64,000 nt of DNA from Porticoccaceae bacterium (GTDB taxonomy: Bacteria > Pseudomonadota > Gammaproteobacteria > Pseudomonadales > Porticoccaceae). Below, piece by piece: positions 53,039-64,000 of the stretch; position 1 is the first letter of the stretch; each line of letters begins with the position of its first letter. The DNA lies in the NCBI GenBank assembly GCA_029250825.1, contig JAQXEN010000050.1, positions 124,001 through 188,000 of the forward strand, written 5' to 3'. The translations under genes and the position numbers were made by a program. A model generated the notes under the pieces. That model worked only from the letters and a program-made list of their open reading frames with translations, did not search any database and was not told the origin of the DNA.

Positions 53039-53908
53039 ATGAAAACCTCCCATACACTTATCGGTATTCTCGTTTCACTGATTCTAGGCGGCGTTATGCT
53101 ATTGGTCGGCAGTCAAGGCAGCCTAATGTACGAGGGTATAGCCCTCTTCGCCCTATGCGGGGCAATTGGTTTTGCTCTCCACTGGGCGGTATTTGTGCCC
53201 TCCTTTGCCTTTCAGACCGAGCATTACTTCGACCTAACCGGCTCACTGTCCTATATCACCACCGTGATTGTGGCAGTCTATCTAAACCCGGATATGGATC
53301 TTCGCGATGTAATTATCTGCGCAATGATTGTTATCTGGGCCGTTCGACTGGGATCGTTTTTATTCTGGCGGATTAAAAAAGACGGTCAGGACAAACGCTT
53401 TAGAATTATGAAAACCAAATTTACCTGGTTTCTTATGACCTGGACCCTCGGCGGACTCTGGGTGCTGATGACCATGGCCGCAGGACTGGCGGCAATCACC
53501 TCAGATACCAGCACACCACTGGGCCTAATGGCCTATACCGGCATTGCTCTCTGGGTCTTTGGCTTTACCGTTGAAGTGATGGCGGACAGCCAGAAAACCC
53601 GTTTCCGTAAGCTGCCAGAAAATCAGGGGCGCTTTATCACCACGGGCATCTGGGCCTGGTCCCGACATCCCAACTATTTTGGTGAGATTACCCTCTGGGC
53701 CGGTGTGGCTCTGGTGGCACTGCCGGTACTGTCAGGTTGGCAATTGGCGACCATGATCTCCCCGATATTTGTCTATCTGCTGCTGACGCGAGTCAGTGGT
53801 ATCACCATGCTTGAAGCGATGGCCGAAAAGCGCTGGGGAACAGACCCTGAGTATCTTGCCTACCGCGATGCCACGCCGGAGCTGATGCTGCGCAAACCCT
53901 CCGCCTAA
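53039..53908 (+). CDS. DUF1295 / steroid 5-alpha-reductase-like membrane protein
   Basis: Integral membrane protein of 289 residues with six to seven predicted transmembrane helices. The C-terminal motif WSRHPNYFGEITLWAG (about 214-229) and the later YLAYRDATPELM are diagnostic of the DUF1295 / isoprenylcysteine methyltransferase / 5-alpha-reductase superfamily, which binds NADPH or S-adenosylmethionine at that site. The function of bacterial members is mostly unknown; reduction of an enone in a steroid- or isoprenoid-like substrate is a possibility given the neighbours. Single gene, convergent with the HSL hydrolase. Confidence 0.85.
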   Translation: MKTSHTLIGILVSLILGGVMLLVGSQGSLMYEGIALFALCGAIGFALHWAVFVPSFAFQTEHYFDLTGSLSYITTVIVAVYLNPDMDLRDVIICAMIVIWAVRLGSFLFWRIKKDGQDKRFRIMKTKFTWFLMTWTLGGLWVLMTMAAGLAAITSDTSTPLGLMAYTGIALWVFGFTVEVMADSQKTRFRKLPENQGRFITTGIWAWSRHPNYFGEITLWAGVALVALPVLSGWQLATMISPIFVYLLLTRVSGITMLEAMAEKRWGTDPEYLAYRDATPELMLRKPSA

Positions 53909-53987
53909 GCAAGCGCGGAGGTTATAGCTGGTTTGGGTTTAAGCTTGTTTAGAAGGTTTCAGGGTACAAGAGCAACGGCGCTGCAAC

Positions 53988-55076
53988 CTAGGCATGACGT
54001 TTAAAGAACAGATTCACCTGCTCGAGGGCTTCGCCAGCCTCGGGCAGATCCGGATAGAATACCGGCCACACATGGGGCACATTGTCCCATAGCATCAGAC
54101 TGGCATCAGTCCCCGCCTCAACCGCCTTATTAACGTAACGACGGCCGTCATCACGGAGAATTTCACAGTCACTGGCCAGCACTAAAATAGGTGGCAGAGC
54201 GGACAGATCCCCAAGCAGCGGCGAGACAACTGGATCTGAAGCCTTGTGCCCAGCCATATAGCGCCCGGCGAGGCCAATTAAAAATCCAGGCACCCAGGCT
54301 AAGCGTTTGGCCAGAGGTTTAAGAATTACATCGGAATCGAGATTGCCGCGAATACTGGGACTGGTAAAGCGCGCATCGGTAACCGGAGACAGTGCCAGAG
54401 CCGCATTGGGTTGCGCACGCTGAGTATCGCGAATCCACGCCAACAGTGCCAAAGTCAGGTTACCACCGGCAGAGTCACCGGCCACAAAAACCGCTTTAGG
54501 TGCCATAGCGTCTGGTCCCTCGGGGCCATTCTCAAGCATCCAATCATAGCTGGTGCGGCAGTCTTCAATACAATCGAGACGGCTATTTTCCGGCATTAAA
54601 CGGTAGTCAATCACCAGCACCGCGCTATTGGTAATCTCAGATAATTTATCCGTGAGCACTCTATAACACTGGGGACTGCCGGCCATAAAGGCGCCCCCAT
54701 GAATATACAGAAATCGGCGACTGCTATCGGCACCCGGTGCCACCACCCATTCCGCGGGCACACCCGCGGCATCAACAGGTGTCACCACACTGGATATGAC
54801 CGCCCCAGCAAAGAAGTTATCCATGGTTTCACGCATGGCCAACACACGTTGTTGCCAGGGCATTTTTTCCAGCGGACCGCTGGCACCGCGAAGGCGCTTG
54901 TTGAGTGCCGTTACCGCCGCAGCAGATGCTGCCGCGGCAGTGGCATCAGCGGGGCTAAAACGCTGCCCCAATGGAAGATCATATTTGCTGAGAGTATCTC
55001 GATTAAACCACCTCACCAAGGCCAGAAGCCCTAGAACAATTGCGCCTAAGATAGCCATCCCAGCAAGGATAATCAC
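53988..55076 (-). CDS. HSL-type alpha/beta hydrolase (esterase/lipase), membrane-anchored
   Basis: Hormone-sensitive-lipase family hydrolase, 362 residues. An N-terminal hydrophobic segment (1-20) should anchor it in the membrane. The oxyanion motif YIHGGAFMAGS precedes the nucleophile elbow GDSAGG, with acid and His expected in the C-terminal third (LASDCEILRDD and NVPHVWPVF). It overlaps the following ACAD gene by 4 bases, so it is the last gene of the cluster transcribed from the right. It may release a carboxylic acid or terpenoid alcohol from an ester; the substrate is unknown. Confidence 0.88.
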   Translation of the reverse strand: MIILAGMAILGAIVLGLLALVRWFNRDTLSKYDLPLGQRFSPADATAAAASAAAVTALNKRLRGASGPLEKMPWQQRVLAMRETMDNFFAGAVISSVVTPVDAAGVPAEWVVAPGADSSRRFLYIHGGAFMAGSPQCYRVLTDKLSEITNSAVLVIDYRLMPENSRLDCIEDCRTSYDWMLENGPEGPDAMAPKAVFVAGDSAGGNLTLALLAWIRDTQRAQPNAALALSPVTDARFTSPSIRGNLDSDVILKPLAKRLAWVPGFLIGLAGRYMAGHKASDPVVSPLLGDLSALPPILVLASDCEILRDDGRRYVNKAVEAGTDASLMLWDNVPHVWPVFYPDLPEAGEALEQVNLFFKRHA

Positions 55077-56236
55077 GACCCTGAATAGCTCAGTTGATTA
55101 AACTTCTTTTGATGGAAATCGCGGTCACCAAGCGTGACGTTAATGGTCATCAGGCGTTTGACAAAGTGGCCAATATTTAGCTCATCAGTCATACCAATAC
55201 CCCCGTGCAACTGAATCGCCTCTTCGCCAATCTGCTTACCAGATTTCGCCACAGTGACCTTTAATGCGTGAACTGACTTCAAGAACTCTGCACTATCCGC
55301 ATCCGCGTCCGCGGCAACTTCACCCGCCTGACAGAGGCTGCGATAGAGCATAGATTTAGCCTGTTCACAGGCCATGAAGGTATCCACCATGCGGTGCTGC
55401 AAGACTTGGAAGGAACCAATCGGCGAACCGAACTGCTGACGGGTTTTTGAGTAGTCAACGGTAATGCTGTTGAGTGTCGCCATAATACCCAGAGCCTCTG
55501 CACTGAGCGCCATAAGAATGCTTGGCATAACCTGATCAACCAGATCCATACCCTGCCCCAGATCATTGAGCAGCTGATCTTCAGCAACCACTACATTGGC
55601 CAGTGTCACAGTGGCAGCGCGTTGGCCATCCATCGTCTTGTAACTTTTAACCGATACGCCATCAGCACTGGCATCGACCAAAAACAGGCTGACACCCTGA
55701 TGATCAAACTGGCCACCACTGGTGCGGGCACTGACAACAAACTTGTCGGCACTGCCACCGTTAATGACCACAGTCTTTTCACCATCGATGCGGTAGCCGC
55801 CATCACAGGGCGCTGCAGTGGTCGCCACATCGGCCAGCTCGTAACGGGACTGACGTTCAGCAAAGGCAAATGAACCCATGCAGCTGCCATCGATCACGGT
55901 TGGAATAATTGCTTCTTTTAAGGCGCTGTTATTTGACGCCGCCACCAGACCACCAAACATCACCACGGTGGACACATAGGGCTCCACAACAATGCCTTTA
56001 CCCAGCTCTTCCATCACTGCGGCTAGATCTTCTACGGTGCCACCAAAACCGCCGTACTCTTCGGCGAAGGGAACCGACAACCAGCCCAACTCAGCAAAGG
56101 TGTTCCAGAAGTCACGGCTGATGCCCTCTTCTGAATTGATAATTTTACGGCGGGTATCAAAGTCATATTCCTCGCGCACAAAACGCGCGACGCTGTCTTT
56201 GATCATGGTTTGTTCTTCTGAAAAATCAAAATTCAT
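55073..56236 (-). CDS. Acyl-CoA dehydrogenase, partner subunit of a second pair
   Basis: A 387-residue ACAD-fold protein beginning MNFDFSEEQTMIKDSV. The C-terminal segment QLHGGIGMTDELNIG is followed by TLGDRDFH in place of the YEGT motif, so the medium-chain catalytic Glu is absent. Helix G reads ILMALSAEALG, without Glu at the alternative site. It therefore resembles the non-catalytic member of a heteromeric ACAD. It is 29 bases after the catalytic-type gene and overlaps the HSL hydrolase gene by 4. Confidence 0.88.
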   Translation of the reverse strand: MNFDFSEEQTMIKDSVARFVREEYDFDTRRKIINSEEGISRDFWNTFAELGWLSVPFAEEYGGFGGTVEDLAAVMEELGKGIVVEPYVSTVVMFGGLVAASNNSALKEAIIPTVIDGSCMGSFAFAERQSRYELADVATTAAPCDGGYRIDGEKTVVINGGSADKFVVSARTSGGQFDHQGVSLFLVDASADGVSVKSYKTMDGQRAATVTLANVVVAEDQLLNDLGQGMDLVDQVMPSILMALSAEALGIMATLNSITVDYSKTRQQFGSPIGSFQVLQHRMVDTFMACEQAKSMLYRSLCQAGEVAADADADSAEFLKSVHALKVTVAKSGKQIGEEAIQLHGGIGMTDELNIGHFVKRLMTINVTLGDRDFHQKKFNQLSYSGS

Positions 56237-56265
56237 CTGTATAAACTCCGGAAATCTGTTGGGGC

Positions 56266-57459
56266 CTAAAGGCCGAGTACGGCTTTGGCAATCACGTTGC
56301 GCTGCACTTCATTGGAACCACCATAGATGGTTGCGGCGCGGCCATACATATACTTGCCACGGGCTTCATAGGCGTAGTCATGACCCAGCTCAGCGCTGCT
56401 CAACTCACCCTCGACAGCCTGGAGTGCACCGCCATAACTACCAGCCAACTGCAACTGCAGCTCGTGGATCGCCTGACAGATTTCCGTGCCCTTAATTTTT
56501 AGCAGTGACGACTCAGGTCCTGGCATACCGCCGGCAGCCATTGAGGCGAAAACACGCAGTTCAGTATATTCCAGCGCCATCAGCTCCATTTCGATATCGG
56601 AAAGACGCAGCTGAAACACTGGGTCATTGATCATTGCCTGACCGCCATTGACCTCTTCTGTGGCGCGCTGCTTGAGCGTGCGCAACATACGCTTGGAATC
56701 AGCCACTTCAGCCATACCGGTACGCTCGTGAGCCAGCAGAGCCTTGGCATAGGTCCAACCTTTGTCCTGCTCACCAATCAGGTTCTCGCGCGGCACCAGC
56801 ACATTTTCAAAATGCACTTCGTTAAGGCTGTGCTTGCCATCGATAGTCACGATTGGCTTAACGGTGATACCTGGCGTTTTCATATCGATCAGCAGGAAGC
56901 TAATACCCTGCTGCTTGCGCATATCCTTGGTGGTGCGAACCAGACAGAAAATCCAATCGGCATACTGGGCAAAGGTGGTCCAGATCTTGGCACCATTAAC
57001 CAGATAATTGTCACCGGCATAGTCCGCAGTGGTGTTTAGTGCAGCCAAATCTGATCCGGCACCCGGCTCAGAATAACCCTGACACCACCAGGTATCACTG
57101 GACAGAATCTCCGGCAAAAAACGCGCTTTCTGCTCTTCGGTGCCAAAGGTGAAGATCACCGGGGCAACCATTTTCAGACCAAATGGCACCACGTCGGGAA
57201 TACCCGCTGCACCGCGCTCAGTCTCATAGATAAACTTCTGCGTCACACTCCAACCGGTGCCGCCATACTCTGTTGGCCAGCCCGGCGCGATCCAGCCCTT
57301 GGCATGCAGCTTCTTCTGCCAGTTGACGATCGCCGCTTTGTAGCCTTCGCTCTGCACGCCGCCGAGCTGCTTAGCAGCATCTGCGTCAAACTCACTGGCG
57401 AAGAAATCACGCACTTCATCTCTGAAGGCAAGATCTTCTGCTGAAAATTTAATGTCCAT
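56266..57459 (-). CDS. Acyl-CoA dehydrogenase, catalytic-type subunit of a second pair
   Basis: A 397-residue ACAD with the FAD-binding segment WWCQGYSEPGAGSDL, KIWTTFAQYADW and helix G LLAHERTGMAE, where E245 matches the catalytic E247 of mycobacterial ChsE4-type subunits. The medium-chain Glu site is Gly (YGGSNEVQ). Together with the next gene this forms a second predicted alpha2-beta2 dehydrogenase. It may take the place of AtuD-like citronellyl-CoA dehydrogenase in the neighbouring Atu-like cluster, which is inferred. A TTGACA promoter with an inverted repeat lies upstream. Confidence 0.9.
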   Translation of the reverse strand: MDIKFSAEDLAFRDEVRDFFASEFDADAAKQLGGVQSEGYKAAIVNWQKKLHAKGWIAPGWPTEYGGTGWSVTQKFIYETERGAAGIPDVVPFGLKMVAPVIFTFGTEEQKARFLPEILSSDTWWCQGYSEPGAGSDLAALNTTADYAGDNYLVNGAKIWTTFAQYADWIFCLVRTTKDMRKQQGISFLLIDMKTPGITVKPIVTIDGKHSLNEVHFENVLVPRENLIGEQDKGWTYAKALLAHERTGMAEVADSKRMLRTLKQRATEEVNGGQAMINDPVFQLRLSDIEMELMALEYTELRVFASMAAGGMPGPESSLLKIKGTEICQAIHELQLQLAGSYGGALQAVEGELSSAELGHDYAYEARGKYMYGRAATIYGGSNEVQRNVIAKAVLGL

Positions 57460-57487
57460 CTATGTTACTCCCCACTATTAGTATTTT

Positions 57488-57522
57488 TGCCACAGCTTAG
57501 GTTGTGGCATTGTTTGTGTCAA
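57488..57522 (-). promoter_or_regulatory. TTGACA promoter element with overlapping inverted repeat
   Basis: On the minus strand a perfect TTGACA (57522-57517) is followed 17 bases on by TAAGCT. The repeat TGCCACA/TGTGGCA (57488-57494 and 57503-57509) covers the -10 region, and CAATTCAAATTG lies at 57520-57531. This is consistent with a regulated promoter for the acyl-CoA dehydrogenase pair. The -10 match is poor. Confidence 0.4.
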
Positions 57523-57609
57523 TTCAAATTGAGCGGCTGATACCACTCGTGAATACAGTTAGTTCAATTATTTTATTAGGAGGTTATACGCCGTTTCCGC
57601 CAATGCAGT

Positions 57610-60305
<2,696 letters not shown>

Positions 60306-60344
60306 TAAGCTGCCTCATATTGCTTATTATTATTTTTATTGCTG

Positions 60345-62360
60345 TTAGGTTTCTGGGTCTTCAGGCGCGGCAATCTCAATTAACAGATCATCAGTGGCCA
60401 CTTGGCCGCCGATTACGGCGCTGACCTCAGTCACACTGCCGTCTATCTCAGCAACAATTTCATAGTGCATTTTCATTGCTTCGAGCACTGCCAAGACCTG
60501 CCCCCTGACCACTTTATCTCCCGGGGCAACCAAAACATCTAGGAGCAGACCGTGCATTGGCGCGATCACGCGGCCACCGCCCACGGCCTCATCCACTAGC
60601 CCATCGAGGATAATCTGATCCTTGTAAAAGGCGCTGCGTCCTTCAATGGAACAATACAACTGGCCCTTCTTGGGCGATATAAAGGTAGCCCTTAGGCCCC
60701 TGCCGTCCACCAGTAAATCGGCGCTAGTATCTTTCATGTCTGCCAAAGTCACCACAAGCGTCCGCGACTCGCCAGTATCCATACCAGTGACTGCATAGCG
60801 GCCATTGCCCTGGGGACTAACCGAAAAATCATGCACCAGATCGTCAAACTGATACTGTTTGCGCGACACCAGTGGACTGGCACTGGCCCAGTCTTTAAGG
60901 TTTTCGCTGACACCTAGAGCGCGCTGAAAGAGGCGGTTATGTTCCAGTCGCAACTCCAGTACCGCCGCCACTGCAGCATCGGCAAAGCGCGGCAAGGGGT
61001 TGTCTAGATCCGTCTCTGAGAATTCTTCAGCAATAAAAGCGGTAGTAGCAAATCCATCAATAAATTGTTGTTTTTCAAGGCATTGAATAAGAAAGCTCAT
61101 GTTATTTGGAGTACCAAATAACACTGTTTCTCGCAGCGCGGCAATTAACCGCAGCCGCGCCACTTCTCGGGTTGGGCCATAGCCAATCACCTTCGCCACC
61201 ATCGGATCATAAAAAGGCGAGATATCCTGACCGCTACAGATACCGCTATCGATTCGCACACCTACCCCAGTGGCCGGCTGCCACAGTTCCACTGGACCAG
61301 AAGCGGGTAAAAAGTCATGGCTGGGGTCTTCGGTATAGAGGCGCACTTCAATGGCGTGCCCCTCAAATTGAATATCAGCCTGTTCTAATCCCAGAGGCTC
61401 CCCTTGAGCCACCGCAATTTGCAGGGCCACAAGGTCGAGGCCGGTAATCAGCTCGGTCACCGGATGCTCGACCTGAAGGCGGGTATTCATCTCCAGAAAG
61501 TAAAACTCGCCGCGGCTATCGAGCAAAAACTCCACCGTGCCGGCACCGCGGTAATTCACGGATTTGGCGGCATTAATTGCCGACTGACCCATCTGCTCAC
61601 GCAACTCTGGGGTCATAATCGGGCATGGCGCTTCCTCAATAACCTTCTGATGGCGGCGCTGCACCGAGCAATCCCGCTCACCCAGATGCACCGTATTGCC
61701 AAAGCTATCAGCAAACACCTGTATCTCAACATGGCGAGGCTGAATAATCGCCTGCTCAAGAATCAGCTCGCCGGAGCCAAAGGCACTCTCGGCCTCAGCT
61801 CGAGCAAGTTTGATTCCATTGCTCAGGTCGCCCTGCTCATTGATCAGGCGCATACCGCGGCCACCACCGCCGGCAGCGGCTTTGACCATTAATGGCAAGG
61901 GGATCTTGGCTCCCTCCAGTAATAGGCTCTCATCGGATTGGTCACGACCTTCATAGCCGGGCACGCAGGGCACACCAGCGGCGATCATGCGGCGTTTAGA
62001 CTCAGCCTTATTGCCCATCACCTCAATGGCTTCAGCACTGGGGCCAATAAATACCAGCCCGGCCCCCTCAACCGCCTTAGCAAAGGCGGCATTTTCACTG
62101 AGAAAACCATAACCGGGATGAATCGCCTGGGCGCCACTCTGGGCCGCCGCCTCGAGAATACGCTCCGGCAACAGATAGGATTCCGCCACTGGCCCCGGGC
62201 CTATATGCAGCGCCTCGTCAGCCAACTGTACATGGGGGGCGCCACTGTCCGCAGCGGAGTAAACCGCAATGGTGCGATAACCCAGCTGCTTGGCAGTGCG
62301 AATAATCCGACAGGCAATCTCGCCGCGATTGGCAATTAAAATACTGTTAAAGCGCTTCAT
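60345..62360 (-). CDS. atuF: Biotin-dependent acyl-CoA carboxylase alpha subunit, probably geranyl-CoA type (AtuF-like)
   Basis: A 671-residue alpha subunit: biotin carboxylase domain (1-445) with the ATP-grasp loop AAAGGGGRGMRL and EMNTRLQVEHPVTE, a linker BT domain, and a C-terminal biotinyl domain with the biotin Lys in EAMKMHY near 637. It carboxylates biotin with bicarbonate and ATP for the beta subunit. The family includes 3-methylcrotonyl-CoA (LiuD) and geranyl-CoA (AtuF) enzymes, which the alpha chain alone does not distinguish. Because the adjacent beta and hydratase genes resemble AtuC and AtuE, I favour AtuF. It starts 18 bases before the end of the hydratase gene on the same transcript. 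Confidence 0.75.
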   Translation of the reverse strand: MKRFNSILIANRGEIACRIIRTAKQLGYRTIAVYSAADSGAPHVQLADEALHIGPGPVAESYLLPERILEAAAQSGAQAIHPGYGFLSENAAFAKAVEGAGLVFIGPSAEAIEVMGNKAESKRRMIAAGVPCVPGYEGRDQSDESLLLEGAKIPLPLMVKAAAGGGGRGMRLINEQGDLSNGIKLARAEAESAFGSGELILEQAIIQPRHVEIQVFADSFGNTVHLGERDCSVQRRHQKVIEEAPCPIMTPELREQMGQSAINAAKSVNYRGAGTVEFLLDSRGEFYFLEMNTRLQVEHPVTELITGLDLVALQIAVAQGEPLGLEQADIQFEGHAIEVRLYTEDPSHDFLPASGPVELWQPATGVGVRIDSGICSGQDISPFYDPMVAKVIGYGPTREVARLRLIAALRETVLFGTPNNMSFLIQCLEKQQFIDGFATTAFIAEEFSETDLDNPLPRFADAAVAAVLELRLEHNRLFQRALGVSENLKDWASASPLVSRKQYQFDDLVHDFSVSPQGNGRYAVTGMDTGESRTLVVTLADMKDTSADLLVDGRGLRATFISPKKGQLYCSIEGRSAFYKDQIILDGLVDEAVGGGRVIAPMHGLLLDVLVAPGDKVVRGQVLAVLEAMKMHYEIVAEIDGSVTEVSAVIGGQVATDDLLIEIAAPEDPET

Positions 62361-62378
62361 AGAGCTATTTCCCGCTGA

Positions 62379-63209
62379 TTATTCGTGAGTTTGACCGGCT
62401 GCCCATAGGGGCTTGCGCTTTTCCACAAAGGCGGCGATGCCCTCTAGCCCCTCAGTGCTGAGCATGCACTGGGCAAAGCCCTTAGAGGCGAAGTCCAGAG
62501 CTTCAGCGCGAGGTTGGCGCAGGGTTTCAAAGAGAATACTTTTGGTCACCGCATTGGCCCCTGGGGCACAGGCATTGATATGCCCTAGAATCACCTGACA
62601 CTGAGCCTCCAGATCCTCGGTATCTGTGGCCACTGCATGGGCAATGCCCAGCCGCACCGCCTCTTCACCCTGAAAGCGAGCGCCGGTGAGCATTAAGCGG
62701 CGCGCCTGAGTCAGGCCCACGCGCTCGGTGACAAAGGGCGCTATCTGCGCCGGTGGAATACCGAGACTGGTTTCACTGAGGCGAAAACGCGCATCCGCGG
62801 TGACCAGAGTGACATCCGCAACACAGGCAAGCCCGAGACCGCCGCCAATCGCCGCTCCCTCAACCAACATAATCACCACCTGGGGCTGTTCATTTATCTT
62901 GATCATCAGATCGCCAAAACTGCGGTTGCTCTTGGCCACCTGCTCGGCACTAACCGCCTGCATATCCGACTTAAAGCCTTTGATATCGCCACCGGCACAG
63001 AACACCCCACCCTTGCCCTGAAGCACAACGGTGCGGATCGAGCGGTCATCGCGAATAGCGTCGAACACCGCATTGAGCTCATCAGTCATTTCCTCTGATA
63101 GAGCATTTTTCGCCATCGGCCGATTAAGCCAAATTTTTAATACCGACCCCGGATGCTCAAGCAGCAGGAATTGGGTCTCGGGTAGTTCGAGTTTTGAAAG
63201 ATCAGACAT
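62379..63209 (-). CDS. atuE: Enoyl-CoA hydratase, probably isohexenylglutaconyl-CoA hydratase (AtuE-like)
   Basis: Crotonase-fold hydratase of 276 residues. The oxyanion-hole residues are in GVFCAGGDIKGFK and EGAAIGGGLGLACVADV, and the substrate pocket contains ETSLGIPPAQIAPFV. The PPAQIAPFV segment with LTQARRLMLTGARF is, to my knowledge of the family, characteristic of AtuE from acyclic-terpene utilisation rather than of methylglutaconyl-CoA hydratase (LiuC). It lies between the carboxylase beta and alpha genes, the same gene set as atuC/E/F. Without an alignment the substrate assignment stays tentative. Confidence 0.75.
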   Translation of the reverse strand: MSDLSKLELPETQFLLLEHPGSVLKIWLNRPMAKNALSEEMTDELNAVFDAIRDDRSIRTVVLQGKGGVFCAGGDIKGFKSDMQAVSAEQVAKSNRSFGDLMIKINEQPQVVIMLVEGAAIGGGLGLACVADVTLVTADARFRLSETSLGIPPAQIAPFVTERVGLTQARRLMLTGARFQGEEAVRLGIAHAVATDTEDLEAQCQVILGHINACAPGANAVTKSILFETLRQPRAEALDFASKGFAQCMLSTEGLEGIAAFVEKRKPLWAAGQTHE

Positions 63210-63263
63210 AATTTTTTCACTCTATTATTGATGCTTAATCGCAGTCGTGGACCTAGCTTTGAG

Positions 63264-64000
63264 CTAGAGGCGCGCGACACCAAAACTATTTGGCCGCACT
63301 GTTCGATTGCGACCCTCAAGAACCGTTTCCAGCAGCATGCCAAGGGTACTGCGCATATTGCGCGGATCGATCATGCCGTCATCCATCATATGACCAGAGG
63401 TATAGAAAGCATCGGACTGGGAATCGAAGATATGCGCCATCATCTGCTCCTGTTGCGCCAACTGCTCTTCATCTGGCTCGACCCCCATCGCCGCAGCCTT
63501 GCCCCGCGCCACAATGGACATGGTTTTCGCCGCCTGCTCGCCACCCATAACACCCATTCGGGCGTTGGGCAGGGTGTAGAGGAAATCCGGATCATAGCCG
63601 CGGCCACACATGCCGTAGTTGCCGGCACCAAAGCTGGCTCCGGTCATAAAGGTAATGCGCGGCACATCGATATTGCGCACCGCCTGAATCATTTTGGAGC
63701 CGTGTTTAATCATGCCAGCCTGCTCAGACTGGGTGCCGACGATATAGCCGGTGGTATTTTGGAAAAACAGCGCCGGGATATTGGCCTGATCCAGCAGCTG
63801 TAAAAACTGCGTGACCTTATTGGCTCCCTGTGGATCGATGGGGCCGTTATTGCCAATAATACCCACCGCCTGACCATAGATATGCGCCTGAACACAGACT
63901 GTGGAGACACCAAAGCGCGGCTTAAAATCAAGGAAATCGGAGCCGTCGACTACCCGGGCAACCACCTCGCGCATATCGTAGGGCGTGCGATAATCCGTGG
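63264..64000 (-). CDS. atuC: Acyl-CoA carboxylase beta subunit, probably geranyl-CoA type (AtuC-like), 5' truncated by the window
   Basis: C-terminal 245 residues of a carboxyltransferase (full length about 535); the frame stays open to the window end. The second crotonase domain carries GASFGAGNYGMCGRGYDP and MGGEQAAKT, typical of MCC/GCC beta chains. Residues around IIGNNGPIDPQGANK differ from the ANNGILF segment of 3-methylcrotonyl-CoA carboxylase (LiuB) and match what I know of AtuC, as do FDSQSDAFYTSG and the FGVARL end. It is the first gene of this operon visible here. The assignment to geranyl-CoA rather than methylcrotonyl-CoA is inferred from motifs and neighbours. Confidence 0.75.
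   Translation of the reverse strand, partial: TDYRTPYDMREVVARVVDGSDFLDFKPRFGVSTVCVQAHIYGQAVGIIGNNGPIDPQGANKVTQFLQLLDQANIPALFFQNTTGYIVGTQSEQAGMIKHGSKMIQAVRNIDVPRITFMTGASFGAGNYGMCGRGYDPDFLYTLPNARMGVMGGEQAAKTMSIVARGKAAAMGVEPDEEQLAQQEQMMAHIFDSQSDAFYTSGHMMDDGMIDPRNMRSTLGMLLETVLEGRNRTVRPNSFGVARL

Noticed and set aside
63228-63803. Plus-strand frame opposite the carboxylase beta subunit
   Set aside because: Antisense shadow; low-complexity His/Arg composition.
60345-64000. Plain leucine-degradation (liu) operon
   Set aside because: Considered because alpha, beta and hydratase genes fit, but no isovaleryl-CoA dehydrogenase or HMG-CoA lyase is visible and beta-subunit and hydratase motifs fit AtuC/AtuE better. 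Not fully excluded.

Overview
The window reads as one continuous stretch of chromosome from a gammaproteobacterium. The anchor is the block accA-dnaE-(fabH-like)-rnhB-lpxB-lpxA-fabZ-lpxD-skp-bamA-rseP-dxr-cdsA-uppS-frr-pyrH-tsf-rpsB, all on the minus strand, in the order known from Escherichia and Pseudomonas, followed by divergent map-glnD-dapC. EpmC, PdxB and the long Pseudomonas-type DapD fit that class. The density of acyl-CoA enzymes in the second half suggests a heterotrophic, lipid- or terpenoid-using marine lineage (SAR92/Porticoccus/Cellvibrionales-like). The lineage is an inference; no rRNA or tRNA gene is present to settle it. I see no insertion sequence, prophage, CRISPR array or plasmid signature.

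Layout. (1) 1-5.8 kb: the tail of a plus-strand gene, then a minus-strand group epmC / 5'-3' exonuclease / pdxB, an unrecognised plus-strand gene (3045-3839) and a DsbA-fold isomerase. (2) 4.8-25.2 kb: the envelope, isoprenoid, translation and replication supercluster. Its oddities are a FabH-like gene placed between rnhB and dnaE, a dnaE whose only plausible start is a non-canonical ATA, and a 12-bp tandem repeat directly after the lpxD stop. (3) 25.4-34.6 kb: map, glnD, dapC, nth, yffB and dapD on the plus strand, with an ada-alkA methylation-repair operon inserted on the minus strand between nth and yffB. (4) 34.6-64 kb: accessory acyl-CoA metabolism. This part holds a FabG4-type reductase with a divergent thiolase; an alkylsulfatase, propeller protein, FadD and hydrolase group; a MaoC-SDR-thiolase operon next to an XRE/MmyB-type regulator; a POT transporter; two separate two-subunit acyl-CoA dehydrogenase pairs; a 5-alpha-reductase-like membrane protein; an HSL-type hydrolase; a 2,4-dienoyl-CoA reductase; a GST; and at the right edge a biotin-dependent acyl-CoA carboxylase alpha subunit, hydratase and beta subunit that look more like geranyl-CoA carboxylase/isohexenylglutaconyl-CoA hydratase (AtuF/E/C) than the leucine-pathway enzymes.

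How the parts work together. Region 2 is housekeeping: lipid A, outer-membrane assembly, undecaprenyl phosphate, phospholipid and fatty-acid initiation coupled to replication and ribosome genes. Region 3 joins nitrogen sensing (GlnD) with lysine/diaminopimelate synthesis and DNA base repair. In region 4 the genes cover activation (FadD), alpha-beta dehydrogenation (ACAD pairs), hydration (MaoC, enoyl-CoA hydratase), 3-hydroxyacyl oxidation (SDRs), thiolysis (two thiolases), double-bond handling (FadH-like) and beta-methyl branch carboxylation. This is a set able to dismantle branched isoprenoid or sterol-side-chain acyl-CoAs. The substrate is inferred, not shown.

The best candidate for something undescribed is the right-hand cluster (about 54-64 kb): an Atu-like carboxylase/hydratase set joined to a heteromeric acyl-CoA dehydrogenase pair, a dienoyl-CoA reductase and a GST.
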